Of a stretch of DNA of 64,000 nt, positions 1-8,331 are shown in pieces. A model generated the notes under the pieces. It made no database searches. It had not been told where the DNA came from and saw only the letters and a program-made list of their open reading frames with translations. The stretch spans positions 248,001 through 312,000 of the forward strand of contig NZ_RJRZ01000002.1 of NCBI RefSeq assembly GCF_003993775.1. Direction: 5' to 3'. Position numbers and translations under genes: made by a program. The stretch is from Frigidibacter oleivorans (GTDB lineage Bacteria; Pseudomonadota; Alphaproteobacteria; Rhodobacterales; Rhodobacteraceae). Every line of letters starts with the position of its first letter. Position 1 is the first letter of the stretch.

Positions 1-1293
1 GCACAGGGGCGGGGCATAGCCGAACACGCCCTGTGCGAAGGACCGGATGATCAGCCCCTGATCCCAGGCCCGGTCGAACAGCCGGGTTGCCGGATCAAGT
101 TCCGCGGGCAGCGGTGTCTTCGCCGCCTTGTCGCTGACCAGTTCGACAGCGGCCAGCATGCCGCGCCCCCGGACATCCCCGACCAGCGGATGATCGGCCA
201 GCCCGCGCAGACCGGCCTGGAGCCGCTCGCCCATGCGGCGGCCGTTGTCCAGAAGGCCGCCTTCGTACAGCGCCAGCACCTCCAGCGCCACGGCGGCCGA
301 GACGGGATGCGCCGAATAGGTGAAGCCGTGGCCGACGGCCCTGGCACCGGCGCCTTCGGCAATGGTCTCGTAGACCTCGTCCGACATCAGGACGGCGCCC
401 ATCGGCAGGTAGCCCGAGGTCAGGCCCTTGGCGACCGTCATCAGGTCGGGCACGATCCCCTCGTCCTCGCAGGCGAACAGCGGGCCGGTGCGACCGAAGG
501 CGGTGATCACCTCGTCGGCGACGAACAGGATGCCCAGCTCGGTGCAGGTGTCGCGCATCGCCTTGACCCAGCCCGGCGGAGGCACCAGCACCCCGCCCGA
601 TCCTTGGATCGGCTCCAGATAGAAGGCCGCGACGCGGTCGGCGCCGATGGCCGCCACCTTGGCCCGCAGTTCGGCGACCGAGGCGTCGATCACGGCCCGG
701 GGATCGGTGGCCAGGGGGTTGCGGTACAGCGCATGCGACGAAATCTTGTGCTGCCAGTCATGCGGGATGCCGAACCCCTCATGGAACAGCGGCAGCGCCG
801 TCAGCCCGGCGCCCATGCTGGTCGAGCCGTGATAGCCCGATGCCACCGAGATGAACTGGTCGCGCGCCGGCTGTCCCCTCGAATGCCAGTAATAGCGGAT
901 GAAGCGGATCGTGCTGTCCACGGCATCCGATCCGCCCAGGGTGAAATAGACATGGTTCAGGTCGCCCGGCGCCCGCTCGGCCAGGGCCGCGGCAAGGCGA
1001 ATGGGGGCCTCGGCGCCAAGGTCGAAATAGCCCGTCGCATAGGGCAGTTCGCGCATCTGGCGCATGGCGGCCTCGACCACGCTGTCCTGCCCGTATCCCG
1101 CATTGACGCACCAGAGACCCGCGAAGCCGTCGATCAGCTGGCGGCCGGTGGAGTCGGTGACCGTTGCCCCTTGGGCCGAGACGATCAGCCGGACCCCGCG
1201 CGCCTCGTGGCCCCGGAAGGACGAGACGGGATGCACCAGATGCCGGCGATCCAGTTCGACCAGCGAGTTCGCGAGGATCTTCCCGGTAAACAT
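1..1293 (-). CDS. Class III (omega-type) aminotransferase, C-terminus cut by window edge
   Basis: A PLP-dependent fold-type I transaminase that would move an amino group from an omega-amine or amino acid to pyruvate or an alpha-keto acid. Reading from ATG at 1293, 431 residues are visible. They include the cofactor-ring aromatic site YHG (154-156), VADEV with the PLP-pyridine Asp near 260, and the Schiff-base Lys at about 289 in TVAKGLTSGY. The end reads FGYAPPLC, where family members normally have only 25-30 residues left, so the gene is truncated by the window and not broken. It leads away from the argE-like gene on the same strand, 157 bases downstream of it. Substrate cannot be read from sequence; the neighbours suggest a diamine or unusual amino acid. 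It could equally be annotated as an aspartate aminotransferase family protein. Confidence 0.88.
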   Translation of the reverse strand, partial: MFTGKILANSLVELDRRHLVHPVSSFRGHEARGVRLIVSAQGATVTDSTGRQLIDGFAGLWCVNAGYGQDSVVEAAMRQMRELPYATGYFDLGAEAPIRLAAALAERAPGDLNHVYFTLGGSDAVDSTIRFIRYYWHSRGQPARDQFISVASGYHGSTSMGAGLTALPLFHEGFGIPHDWQHKISSHALYRNPLATDPRAVIDASVAELRAKVAAIGADRVAAFYLEPIQGSGGVLVPPPGWVKAMRDTCTELGILFVADEVITAFGRTGPLFACEDEGIVPDLMTVAKGLTSGYLPMGAVLMSDEVYETIAEGAGARAVGHGFTYSAHPVSAAVALEVLALYEGGLLDNGRRMGERLQAGLRGLADHPLVGDVRGRGMLAAVELVSDKAAKTPLPAELDPATRLFDRAWDQGLIIRSFAQGVFGYAPPLC

Positions 1294-1450
1294 GATTGCT
1301 CCCTTCGTGCCGCCTTGCCCGCAGTCGGGCTGACAGGCTGCGGTCTGTTCGCCGCCAGCCTAGACCGGCTTTGGCGGCATCTTTGGCTCCAACACCGGAA
1401 CGGACGGCAGCTTGCGCCTGTCGCCGGACGGGCCACGGCAGGAAGTTTCG

Positions 1451-2575
1451 TCAGCCAAGCAATCGCTGCCCAAGCCGGCGGATCAGCGCGCAGCAGGAGT
1501 CGAGTTCGCCGGTCGTCAGATATTCCTCGGGCTTGTGGGCGCGGTCGATCGCGCCCGGTCCGCAGATCACCGCAGGAACCCCCGCCGCCTGAAAAAGCCC
1601 GGCCTCGGTGCCGTAGCTGACGGCTGCCAGGGGGGCCTTGCCCGACAGATCCTCGATCAGCGCGGCCAGGGGATGATCGGGGTCCAGCGCCAGCGCCGGA
1701 TAGCTGGACAGGGTCTCGACCGCGACCCCGGCGGTGCGCGCTGCCTCCGTCACCGGTGCCAGAAGGTCCCTCGGCTCGACGCCGGCGATGGCGCGGGCCT
1801 CGAGTTCGGCCTCGGCGCGGTCCGGAATGATGTTCAGCGCCAGACCGCCCGAGATCGTCCCGATCTGCAGGCTGGACCAGGGCGGCGCGAAGCGCGCGTC
1901 CTGCGGCCCGGACCGCAGCACGGCCGCCTGCGCGACGGCCGCGTCGAGAACGGGCACGAGGGCGTGGATCGCATTCGACCCGAGATCGGGACGGGAGGAA
2001 TGCCCCGCCACCCCATCCGCCCGCAGACGGATCGCGGCCTTGCCCTTGTGGGCGAGGACGGGCACAAGCCCCGACGGCTCGCCGATGATCGCCCCGGCCG
2101 GCGGCGCGCACAATTCGGGCAGTCGCGACAGGAGATGCGGCACGCCGCGGCACCCCGCCTCTTCGTCATAGGACAAGGCCAGGTGGATCGGCGCCGCGAG
2201 GTCCATCGCGGCAAGCTCGGGCACCAGAGCGAGGGCCGCGGCGACAAATCCCTTCATGTCGCAGGCGCCGCGTCCGATCAGCCTGTCCCCCACCTTGCGC
2301 AGGGTGAAGGGATCGGCCAGCCAGCCGGGCTCGGACGCCGGCACCACATCCAGATGACCGGACAGGACGTAACCGGGCCGGTCCGCCGGTCCGATGGTTG
2401 CGAACAGGTTCGCCCGGTCGCCTTCCGGTCCCGGCAGGACGTGGCAGAGCGCCCCATGAATGCCCAGCCAGTCGCGGACAAAGCCGGTGATCGCGCCGTT
2501 CGGACGGCCGACGACGCTGGGAAAGGCGACCAGTCGCGCCAGCATGGCCTCGGGCGGTAGCGGTTCCGGCTTCAT
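1451..2575 (-). CDS. argE: ArgE-like M20 family deacylase (acetylornithine deacetylase-type)
   Basis: Zinc-dependent amidohydrolase of peptidase family M20A, expected to remove an N-acyl group from an amino acid such as N-acetylornithine. The 374-residue product has SGHLDVVP (metal ligand His74, Asp76), GRGACDMKG (bridging Asp106), SYDEEAGCRG (catalytic Glu138 and metal Glu139) and a terminal RAHKPEEY with the last metal His near 347. The ATG at 2575 gives the normal N-terminus; longer reading upstream would only translate the cupin gene in another frame. It lies 8 bases after the cupin gene on the same strand, so the two are probably co-transcribed. In this context it may deacylate an imported N-acyl amino acid and not serve arginine synthesis; that is inference. 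Confidence 0.86.
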   Translation of the reverse strand: MKPEPLPPEAMLARLVAFPSVVGRPNGAITGFVRDWLGIHGALCHVLPGPEGDRANLFATIGPADRPGYVLSGHLDVVPASEPGWLADPFTLRKVGDRLIGRGACDMKGFVAAALALVPELAAMDLAAPIHLALSYDEEAGCRGVPHLLSRLPELCAPPAGAIIGEPSGLVPVLAHKGKAAIRLRADGVAGHSSRPDLGSNAIHALVPVLDAAVAQAAVLRSGPQDARFAPPWSSLQIGTISGGLALNIIPDRAEAELEARAIAGVEPRDLLAPVTEAARTAGVAVETLSSYPALALDPDHPLAALIEDLSGKAPLAAVSYGTEAGLFQAAGVPAVICGPGAIDRAHKPEEYLTTGELDSCCALIRRLGQRLLG

Positions 2576-2583
2576 CCGACCGA

Positions 2584-2955
2584 TCACTCCTGTGCGACGA
2601 CGTAGATCTTGCGGATCGTCTCGATCGTTCGCCATGTCCCGACGAAGCCCGGCTTCATCACGAAGCTGTCGCCGGGTCCGAAGGTCCAGCTTTCTCCGGT
2701 CGCCGAGGTGATCTCGGCGCTGCCATGAATGATGTGGCAGAATTCCAACGTCGTTCCCTTGATGGAATGGGTCAGCCCGGGCCTGGCTTCCCACACGCCG
2801 GTCAGGACCTTGTTCCAGCGGATCTCGCCGGCGGGCGTGTTGTCTTGTTCCCAGGTGCTGAACACCGGGTTTCCGTCGATCAGGCGTTCGGGCAACGGCA
2901 CGCCGGGGCGCGGCGCGAAATCCGGCTTCGGATTGATCGGAACGATGGTGGTCAT
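2584..2955 (-). CDS. Small cupin-domain protein (DUF861/ureidoglycine-type cupin)
   Basis: A single-domain beta-barrel protein of 123 residues. The C-terminal two thirds carry a cupin pattern: EFCHIIHGSAEIT then FGPGDSFVMKPGFVGTW, typical of the Cupin_3/DUF861 group that includes EutQ-like and ureidoglycine aminohydrolase-like domains. The start at 2955 is chosen because AAGGA lies 9 bases before it; an in-frame ATG two codons earlier (2961) has that site only 3 bases away. It is the first gene of a leftward unit with the argE-like gene and probably the aminotransferase, and is divergent from the HAD gene. Its catalytic role is unknown; such cupins often accompany FAD amino-acid oxidases. Confidence 0.8.
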   Translation of the reverse strand: MTTIVPINPKPDFAPRPGVPLPERLIDGNPVFSTWEQDNTPAGEIRWNKVLTGVWEARPGLTHSIKGTTLEFCHIIHGSAEITSATGESWTFGPGDSFVMKPGFVGTWRTIETIRKIYVVAQE

Positions 2956-3156
2956 GTGCATGAATCCTTGCTGCAACCGTGCAGGGAAAGACTGGCCGGG
3001 ACCGCGCCGCAAGCGTCACCGAATGACGCGGCCGCACAGCACACTGTGCCGCATGTCTTGCCCCCATCCGCAATAACCTGCTCCCCGCCGGTCGAGAGCA
3101 GCAAGGACTGCCTTTTGAATCGGGCGATGCTGATGCACCAACCCTGAATGGAGTGA

Positions 3157-3825
3157 ATGATGTCCTTCCGCCCGAAATTCGTCAGCTTCGACTGCTACGG
3201 CACCATGATCGACTTCGACATGGCCGGCGCTGCCCGCGATCACTACAGCGCAAGACTGTCTCCCGCGCAGATGGACGAGTTTGTGCGCCATTTCGCGGCC
3301 TATCGGCTTGATGAGGTGCTGGGCGACTGGAAGCCCTATTCCGAGGTCATCCACAACTCGGTCGAACGCACCTGCAAGCGCATGGGTATCGCCTTCGATC
3401 CCGAGGTGCCCGCCGAGATCTACGGCCGCGTGCCGACCTGGGGGCCGCATGCCGATGTGCCCGCGGGTCTGGAGAAGGTCGCCAAGGAGATCCCGCTGGT
3501 TGCGCTGACCAACGCGATGAACGCCCAGATCCCGCATAACATCGCCAGGCTCGGCGCGCCGATCACCCATGTCCTGACGGCGCAGGACGCCGGCGCCTAC
3601 AAGCCGCACCTGCGGGCCTTCGAATACATGTTCGACACGCTGGGATGCGCGCCGGAGGACTTCGTGCATGTCTCGTCGAGCTTCCGCTACGATCACATGT
3701 CCGCCTACGATGCCGGCATCAAGAACAAGGTCTGGGTCAACCGCGGCCACGAGCCCGCCAACCCCTACTATGGCTATGTCGAGGTTTCCGACATCTCGGG
3801 GCTGGCCCGGGCTCTCGGTCTCTGA
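3157..3825 (+). CDS. HAD superfamily hydrolase, type II (haloacid dehalogenase-like)
   Basis: A 222-residue HAD enzyme of the L-2-haloacid dehalogenase-like subgroup. Motif I is SFDCYGTMID with nucleophile Asp12, motif II is ALTNA (Thr118/Asn119), motif III is GAYKPHLRAF (Lys149), and motif IV is the SSSFRYDHMSAYDAG stretch near 173-187. Two ATGs are adjacent (3157 and 3160); GGAG at 3150-3153 is better spaced for the second, so the true start may be one codon later. The gene is divergent from the cupin gene and runs toward the FAD oxidase. Type II HAD proteins often act as phosphatases or remain uncharacterised, so dehalogenation is not claimed. Confidence 0.85.
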   Translation: MMSFRPKFVSFDCYGTMIDFDMAGAARDHYSARLSPAQMDEFVRHFAAYRLDEVLGDWKPYSEVIHNSVERTCKRMGIAFDPEVPAEIYGRVPTWGPHADVPAGLEKVAKEIPLVALTNAMNAQIPHNIARLGAPITHVLTAQDAGAYKPHLRAFEYMFDTLGCAPEDFVHVSSSFRYDHMSAYDAGIKNKVWVNRGHEPANPYYGYVEVSDISGLARALGL

Positions 3826-3982
3826 CCGGCGGCCCGCTGCGGCCCGGGCGCGGGGGCACGACAGGACGTGCCGAAACGGGCAGGCAGATCAGCCGCTCGT
3901 GCTGCATCGGGGCGCGGTTTCGGCGCAGAAGCTGCGGGGAACCCGGCCAGACTTCGGAGGAGTCTGGCCAGTTCCGCCCCGG

Positions 3983-5332
3983 ATGATGGTCGGCCCCGGA
4001 TCAATTGTGAAAGACAGAACCGTGCCTGCACCAAGGATCGCCGACAAGAGCACCCCCTACTGGTGGGAGGCCGCTCCGGTCAAACCGTTGCCCAAGCAGC
4101 AACCGACCGCCAGCATCGACGTGCTGATCGTCGGTGCGGGATTCGCCGGGTTGTCGGCTGGGCTGGTGCTTGCGCGCGAGGGGCGCTCGGTCGCGATCTT
4201 CGACAGGATGAACCCCGGCGAGGGTGCATCCTCGCGCAATGGCGGCATCACCAGCGGCACGATCCGGCCCGACTTCGCCACGATGAGCAAGCATTTCGGC
4301 GAGGAGCGCGCGCTGGCGATCGAGAGGGAAGGAAAGGCCGCGCGCGAATTCCTGTACGATTTCATCCGCCGCGAGGGGCTGGATTGCGACTTCAGGCTGA
4401 CTGGCCTCTTCAAGGGCGCGCTCGGCTACAACCAGTATGACAGCATGGCCCGCGGTGCCGACCGGCTGGCAAGGCTGCTGGGGATCGACTCCTTCGCGGT
4501 TCCGCGCGCGGAACAACAGGGCTATGTCGGCAGCGATCTTTACCGCGGCGGCACGGCCCGCATGGATATCGGCGGCCTGCATCCGGGGAAGCTGCACGCG
4601 GAAATCCTGCGCCTTGCGCTTGCGGCGGGCGTGACCGTCCACGCGAATACGCCCGTGACGAAGATCGCGCGCGACGGCGACCGGTTCCGGGTCCTGACCG
4701 CGGCGGGGCCGGTCCGGGCACGGCAGGTCCTTGTCTGCACGAATGGCTATACCGATGGCGCCGCCCCCTATCTGCGCCGGCGCCTCGTGCCCGTCCGCGC
4801 CCGGATCATCACGACCGAGGAACTGGCGCCCGAGGTCATGGACCGGCTGCTGCCGAGGCGCATGATGATGGGGGAAAGCCGGATCCTGGGCTTCTACTAC
4901 CGTCCGACGCCCGACGGGTCGCGGATCCTGCTGGGCGGGCGCGACAGCTCGCTGGCCGGCGACCCGCCGGCCCCGACGCTCCGGGTCCGCGCCGGGCTGG
5001 CAGAGATCTTCCCCGAACTGAAGGACGTCAGGCTGTCGCACAGCTGGTTCGGCAATGTCGCGATGAACCGCGACATGATCCCCCGCATCTTCGAAAAGGA
5101 CGGCGTGCTTTATGCCAGCGGCTTCTGCGGCTCGGGTGTGGTCTGGGCGCCCTGGGTCGGGATGCGGGCCGCCTACAGGCTGTTGGGCCATGCCGAGCAG
5201 GCGCGCAGCGCCTTCGACTTCCGTCCGCCGGCCGCGGTGCCGCTGTATCGGGGCAATCCCTGGTTCATGCCCGCGATCATCAAGAGCTATGCGGTCCGGG
5301 ACCGGATTTCCTGGTGGCGCGCCAAACGCTGA
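3983..5332 (+). CDS. FAD-dependent amine/amino-acid oxidase (DadA/PuuB-like DAO family)
   Basis: A flavoprotein of about 449 residues in the D-amino-acid oxidase fold. It has a dinucleotide-binding VLIVGAGFAGLSAG near 47-60, the acidic FAD-ribose end AIFDRM, GASSRNGGITSG typical of gamma-glutamylputrescine oxidase and related enzymes, and a C-terminal YASGFCGSGVVWAPW FAD loop. It should oxidise a C-N bond to an imine with electron transfer to oxygen or the chain. The ATG pair at 3983/3986 lacks a well-spaced ribosome site (GGAGGAG at 3956-3962 is far); in-frame GTGs at 4007 and 4022 are alternatives, so the first dozen residues are uncertain. It lies 157 bases after the HAD gene. Confidence 0.86.
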   Translation: MMVGPGSIVKDRTVPAPRIADKSTPYWWEAAPVKPLPKQQPTASIDVLIVGAGFAGLSAGLVLAREGRSVAIFDRMNPGEGASSRNGGITSGTIRPDFATMSKHFGEERALAIEREGKAAREFLYDFIRREGLDCDFRLTGLFKGALGYNQYDSMARGADRLARLLGIDSFAVPRAEQQGYVGSDLYRGGTARMDIGGLHPGKLHAEILRLALAAGVTVHANTPVTKIARDGDRFRVLTAAGPVRARQVLVCTNGYTDGAAPYLRRRLVPVRARIITTEELAPEVMDRLLPRRMMMGESRILGFYYRPTPDGSRILLGGRDSSLAGDPPAPTLRVRAGLAEIFPELKDVRLSHSWFGNVAMNRDMIPRIFEKDGVLYASGFCGSGVVWAPWVGMRAAYRLLGHAEQARSAFDFRPPAAVPLYRGNPWFMPAIIKSYAVRDRISWWRAKR

Positions 5333-5382
5333 CCGGGCCACCTTTTCCCACGCGTGGCGGTGAAGGGCGGTCCGGCGGTCCG

Positions 5383-6162
5383 TCAGCGCCCTGCCTGCGG
5401 ATCGGATTTCAGCCGGATATGCGGCTGCGCGGAGTCCGGGCCGAGCGCGACTTCGGTTTCCACCCGGAACACGTCGCGCAGCAGCGATTCCGTCAGGACC
5501 TCGGCCGGCGTTCCGCAGGCGACCACGGCCCCGCCCCGAAGGACGACGATCCGGTCGCAGAACATGGCCGCAAGGTTCAGGTCGTGCAGCGCGATCACGC
5601 TGGTCACGTCCAGCCTGCGCACCATGCGCAGGATCTCGATCTGGTGGTGGATGTCGAGGTGGTTCGTCGGCTCGTCGAGGAACATCACCCGCGGGCTTTG
5701 GGCGAGGGCGCGGGCGATGTGAACGCGCTGCCTCTCGCCGCCCGACAGCGTCTGCCAGGGCTGGTCGCGGCGGTCGGCCATGTCGACCCGGGTCAGCGCG
5801 GTCGCCACGGCGGTCTCGTCCGCCGCGGTCCAGCCGGCCAGCGCCGAACGGTGCGGCGTCCGGCCCAGCCGCACCACGTCATGGACAGAGACATTGGTAT
5901 CGGTGGTCGCATTCTGCTGGACGAAGGCCAGTTGCCGCGCAAGGGCCCGGCGCGAGATGCGGGCGATATCCTCGCCCCGGATCTCCACCCGCCCCGACTG
6001 CGGCGCCTTCAACCCCGACAGAAGCCGCAGGAGCGACGACTTGCCCGAACCGTTGGGGCCGATCAGGCCCAGCGTCTCGCCCTCGGCCACGGTCAGCGAC
6101 ACGTCGTTGACGATGGTCCGGCGCCGCACGCCCCAGACCAGATTCCGCGCGATGACGGTCAT
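5383..6162 (-). CDS. ABC transporter ATP-binding protein, siderophore/heme/B12 class
   Basis: Cytoplasmic ATPase of a FecBCD/BtuCDF-type importer, 259 residues. It shows Walker A GPNGSGKS (35-42), signature LSGGERQ (139-145), Walker B VMFLDE (159-164) followed by PTNHLD, and the switch His in ALHDL (about 193). PTNHLDIHHQIE is characteristic of the iron-chelate/B12 subclass. Its start overlaps the permease stop by 4 bases (ATGA), so the three genes 5383-8230 form one leftward operon in the order binding protein, permease, ATPase. No TonB-dependent receptor lies alongside, so the metal chelate or cofactor carried is unknown. Confidence 0.93.
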   Translation of the reverse strand: MTVIARNLVWGVRRRTIVNDVSLTVAEGETLGLIGPNGSGKSSLLRLLSGLKAPQSGRVEIRGEDIARISRRALARQLAFVQQNATTDTNVSVHDVVRLGRTPHRSALAGWTAADETAVATALTRVDMADRRDQPWQTLSGGERQRVHIARALAQSPRVMFLDEPTNHLDIHHQIEILRMVRRLDVTSVIALHDLNLAAMFCDRIVVLRGGAVVACGTPAEVLTESLLRDVFRVETEVALGPDSAQPHIRLKSDPQAGR

Positions 6163-7199
6163 GTCTGCGGCCTTGCCCGGTACAGGATGACGGCGAAGAA
6201 GGGCACGCCGACCAGCGCGGTCACCACGCCGATGGGAATGACCTGCTGTTCGGCCACCACGCGCGAGGCGATGTCGGCCAGCACCATGAACACCGCCCCC
6301 ACCGTCGCGCAGGCGGGCAGCAGGCGCAGGTGCAGCGGCCCGACGACATAGCGCGCGGCATGGGGCACGACGAGGCCGACGAAGCCGATGGTGCCGACCA
6401 TGCTGACGATGGTCGCGGTCATCAGCGCGGTCACGGCAAACAGGATCAGCCGGATGCGCGCCACCGGCACGCCCAAGGCTGCGGCGTCCTCATCGCCGAA
6501 GGTGAAGGCATCCAGCGACCGCGCCATCAACAGGCAGATCGCAAGGCCGATCAGCACGACCACGATCAGAAGCTGGAAATCCGGCCAGCGCACGCCGCCG
6601 AAGCTGCCCAGCAGCCAGAACATCACGTCCCGCGCCTGCTGGGCATTGCCCGACGTGGTAACGATATAGGAGGTCAGGGCATTGAAGAGCTGCGAGGCAA
6701 CGACGCCCGCGAGGATCGTGTGGTTCGGCCCGCTTGTCGCGCCATTGGACAGCAGCGCCACCAGGGCGAAGGCCGCGAAGGCCCCGGCGAAGGCACCCAT
6801 CGACAGGGACAGGCTGCCGGCGCCGATCCCCAGGACGATCACCGCCACCGCCCCGGTCGAGGCACCGGCCGACACGCCCAGCACGAAGGGCTCGGCCAGC
6901 GCATTGCGCAGAAGCGCCTGCAGGATCGCGCCGCAGATCGCCAGCCCCGCCCCGGCCAGCGCCGCGACCAGCGCCCGGCTCAGCCGCAGGTCCCAGACCA
7001 CGCTCTGCTCGATCGGCGGAATGTCGGCGGCGGTCAGGCCCAGACCGTTGGTCACGGCCAGAAACACGGTGCCGATCCCGATCCTGTAGTCGCCGATGGC
7101 GGTGGCAAAGGCGACCGCGAGGACCAGCAGGATCAGGACGAGTCCCAGGAACAGGGCAAGCGTGCCTGCCCCGCCCGGCTTTGTGCCGCCATCCGTCAC
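6159..7199 (-). CDS. FecCD/BtuC-family ABC permease
   Basis: Integral membrane subunit of the same importer, 346 residues with about ten hydrophobic segments and a short charged N-terminus. The family block RALVAALAGAGLAICGAILQ near 75 is followed by the NPLAEP-like stretch RNALAEPFVLGVSAGASTGA. The segment VGTIGFVGLVVPHAARYVVG matches the coupling region that contacts the ATPase. It overlaps both neighbours by 4 bases, which points to translational coupling and fixed stoichiometry. One permease gene implies a homodimer, as in BtuC2D2. Confidence 0.93.
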   Translation of the reverse strand: MTDGGTKPGGAGTLALFLGLVLILLVLAVAFATAIGDYRIGIGTVFLAVTNGLGLTAADIPPIEQSVVWDLRLSRALVAALAGAGLAICGAILQALLRNALAEPFVLGVSAGASTGAVAVIVLGIGAGSLSLSMGAFAGAFAAFALVALLSNGATSGPNHTILAGVVASQLFNALTSYIVTTSGNAQQARDVMFWLLGSFGGVRWPDFQLLIVVVLIGLAICLLMARSLDAFTFGDEDAAALGVPVARIRLILFAVTALMTATIVSMVGTIGFVGLVVPHAARYVVGPLHLRLLPACATVGAVFMVLADIASRVVAEQQVIPIGVVTALVGVPFFAVILYRARPQT

Positions 7200-8230
7200 G
7201 GCAGATCAAAGGTCCGCAGCTGTTCGGCCAGTTGTTCCGCGCCGTAAAGGGTCTGGACCGAGGGGTTCATCGCGGCGCCGCTGATCACGGCGATCCGGCC
7301 GGCCTTGACGGCCTCCATCTGGCTGACGGCGGGGTCGGTGGTCAGAAACTCGATCTTCGTCTGCGCCTCGTCCAGGCCCCAGCGCCTGCGGTCGACCTGC
7401 GCCGCGACGATGACCGTCGGGTTCGAGGCCATGATGCCCTCCCAGCCGAGCGCGGGCCATTCGGCCTCGGTCTTCAGCGCGTTCGATCCGCCCAGAAGGT
7501 CGGCGATGAAGCCCGAGGGGCCATTGCCGCCCGCCAGATAGGCGTCGTCGGACGGCGAGGGCGAGGAGAACCAGAAGAGGAAGGTCAGATCGTCGCGTCG
7601 GGCAAACTCGTCCCGCAGCCTGGCCTCGCGCGCCTTCAGATCGGCGATCAGCGCCTGCCCGCGATCCTGAACGTCATGGATCCGCGCCAGATCGTCGATT
7701 TCCTGATACAGCAGGTCCATGTTCCACAGGTTTTCGCGCAGGCCATAGACGCTGGTGGCCCCGCTGCCGGTGGTGTTGTCGGCGTCGGTGACCGTGGTGC
7801 AGGCACTGGGCGACAGATAGGTCGGAATGCCCAGCTTCTCGAAATCCTCGCGCTTGGCGACCTTGCTGTCGGGACCGAGGAGCGTGACCAGCATCGCCGG
7901 GACGAAGTCCGGCTGCCGGGCCAGGATCGCCTCGAGCGTCGGGAACTCGACCGTCAGGACCTCGACCTTCGCGTTGGCGGTCTCAAGCTCGGGCAGCACC
8001 CTGTTCGGCCAGAAGGCCGTTCCGGCCATCTTGTCCTCCAGCCCCAGCAGGAACAGGATCTCGGCGCTGTTATGGCCAAGGGCCACGGCGCGTTCGGGGG
8101 CCTTCTCGAAGGTCACCTGCTGGCCGCAGTTCTCGATGGTCAGGGGGTAGCTCGTCGCCTCGGCCAGCGCGGCAGTGGACAACAGGGCGGCGGCAACTCC
8201 GCCGAGGGCCGCAAGTCTGGCAGGTCTCAT
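7196..8230 (-). CDS. Periplasmic substrate-binding protein of the siderophore/heme/B12-type importer
   Basis: A class III periplasmic binding protein (PF01497-like) of 344 residues. It starts MRPARLAALGGVAAALLSTA, a Sec signal ending ALA before EATSYPL, with no lipobox Cys. The lobe-1 pattern APERAVALGHNSAEILFLLG and the docking-type acidic residues LGLEDKMAG fit this family. ATG 8230 is preferred over an upstream in-frame start at 8284 because it gives a clean signal peptide. It is the first gene of the operon and a dyad (8277-8304) lies 47-74 bases upstream. The ligand is not deducible; a soluble and not lipid-anchored protein suits a Gram-negative periplasm. Confidence 0.9.
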   Translation of the reverse strand: MRPARLAALGGVAAALLSTAALAEATSYPLTIENCGQQVTFEKAPERAVALGHNSAEILFLLGLEDKMAGTAFWPNRVLPELETANAKVEVLTVEFPTLEAILARQPDFVPAMLVTLLGPDSKVAKREDFEKLGIPTYLSPSACTTVTDADNTTGSGATSVYGLRENLWNMDLLYQEIDDLARIHDVQDRGQALIADLKAREARLRDEFARRDDLTFLFWFSSPSPSDDAYLAGGNGPSGFIADLLGGSNALKTEAEWPALGWEGIMASNPTVIVAAQVDRRRWGLDEAQTKIEFLTTDPAVSQMEAVKAGRIAVISGAAMNPSVQTLYGAEQLAEQLRTFDLP

Positions 8231-8276
8231 GGTTCCATTTCCGATAAACCGGTCGCCCTGCGTTAGCCCTCCGCCC

Positions 8277-8304
8277 CCCGACAATCAATAGTGTTTTTGT
8301 CGGG
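8277..8304. promoter_or_regulatory. 8-bp inverted repeat between the cyclodeaminase-family gene and the binding-protein gene
   Basis: CCCGACAA and TTGTCGGG are separated by a 12-base AT-rich spacer. The dyad follows the stop of the cyclodeaminase-family gene and precedes the start of the importer operon on the same strand. It could be a terminator for the former or an operator for the latter; there is no clear T-run. Confidence 0.4.
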
Positions 8305-8331
8305 AATTTCCCCCTATGGCCCGAGCGAGGT

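Noticed and set aside
3157-3825. Haloacid dehalogenation function
   Set aside because: HAD motifs are present, but the name reflects the fold; no sequence feature proves dehalogenase specificity.
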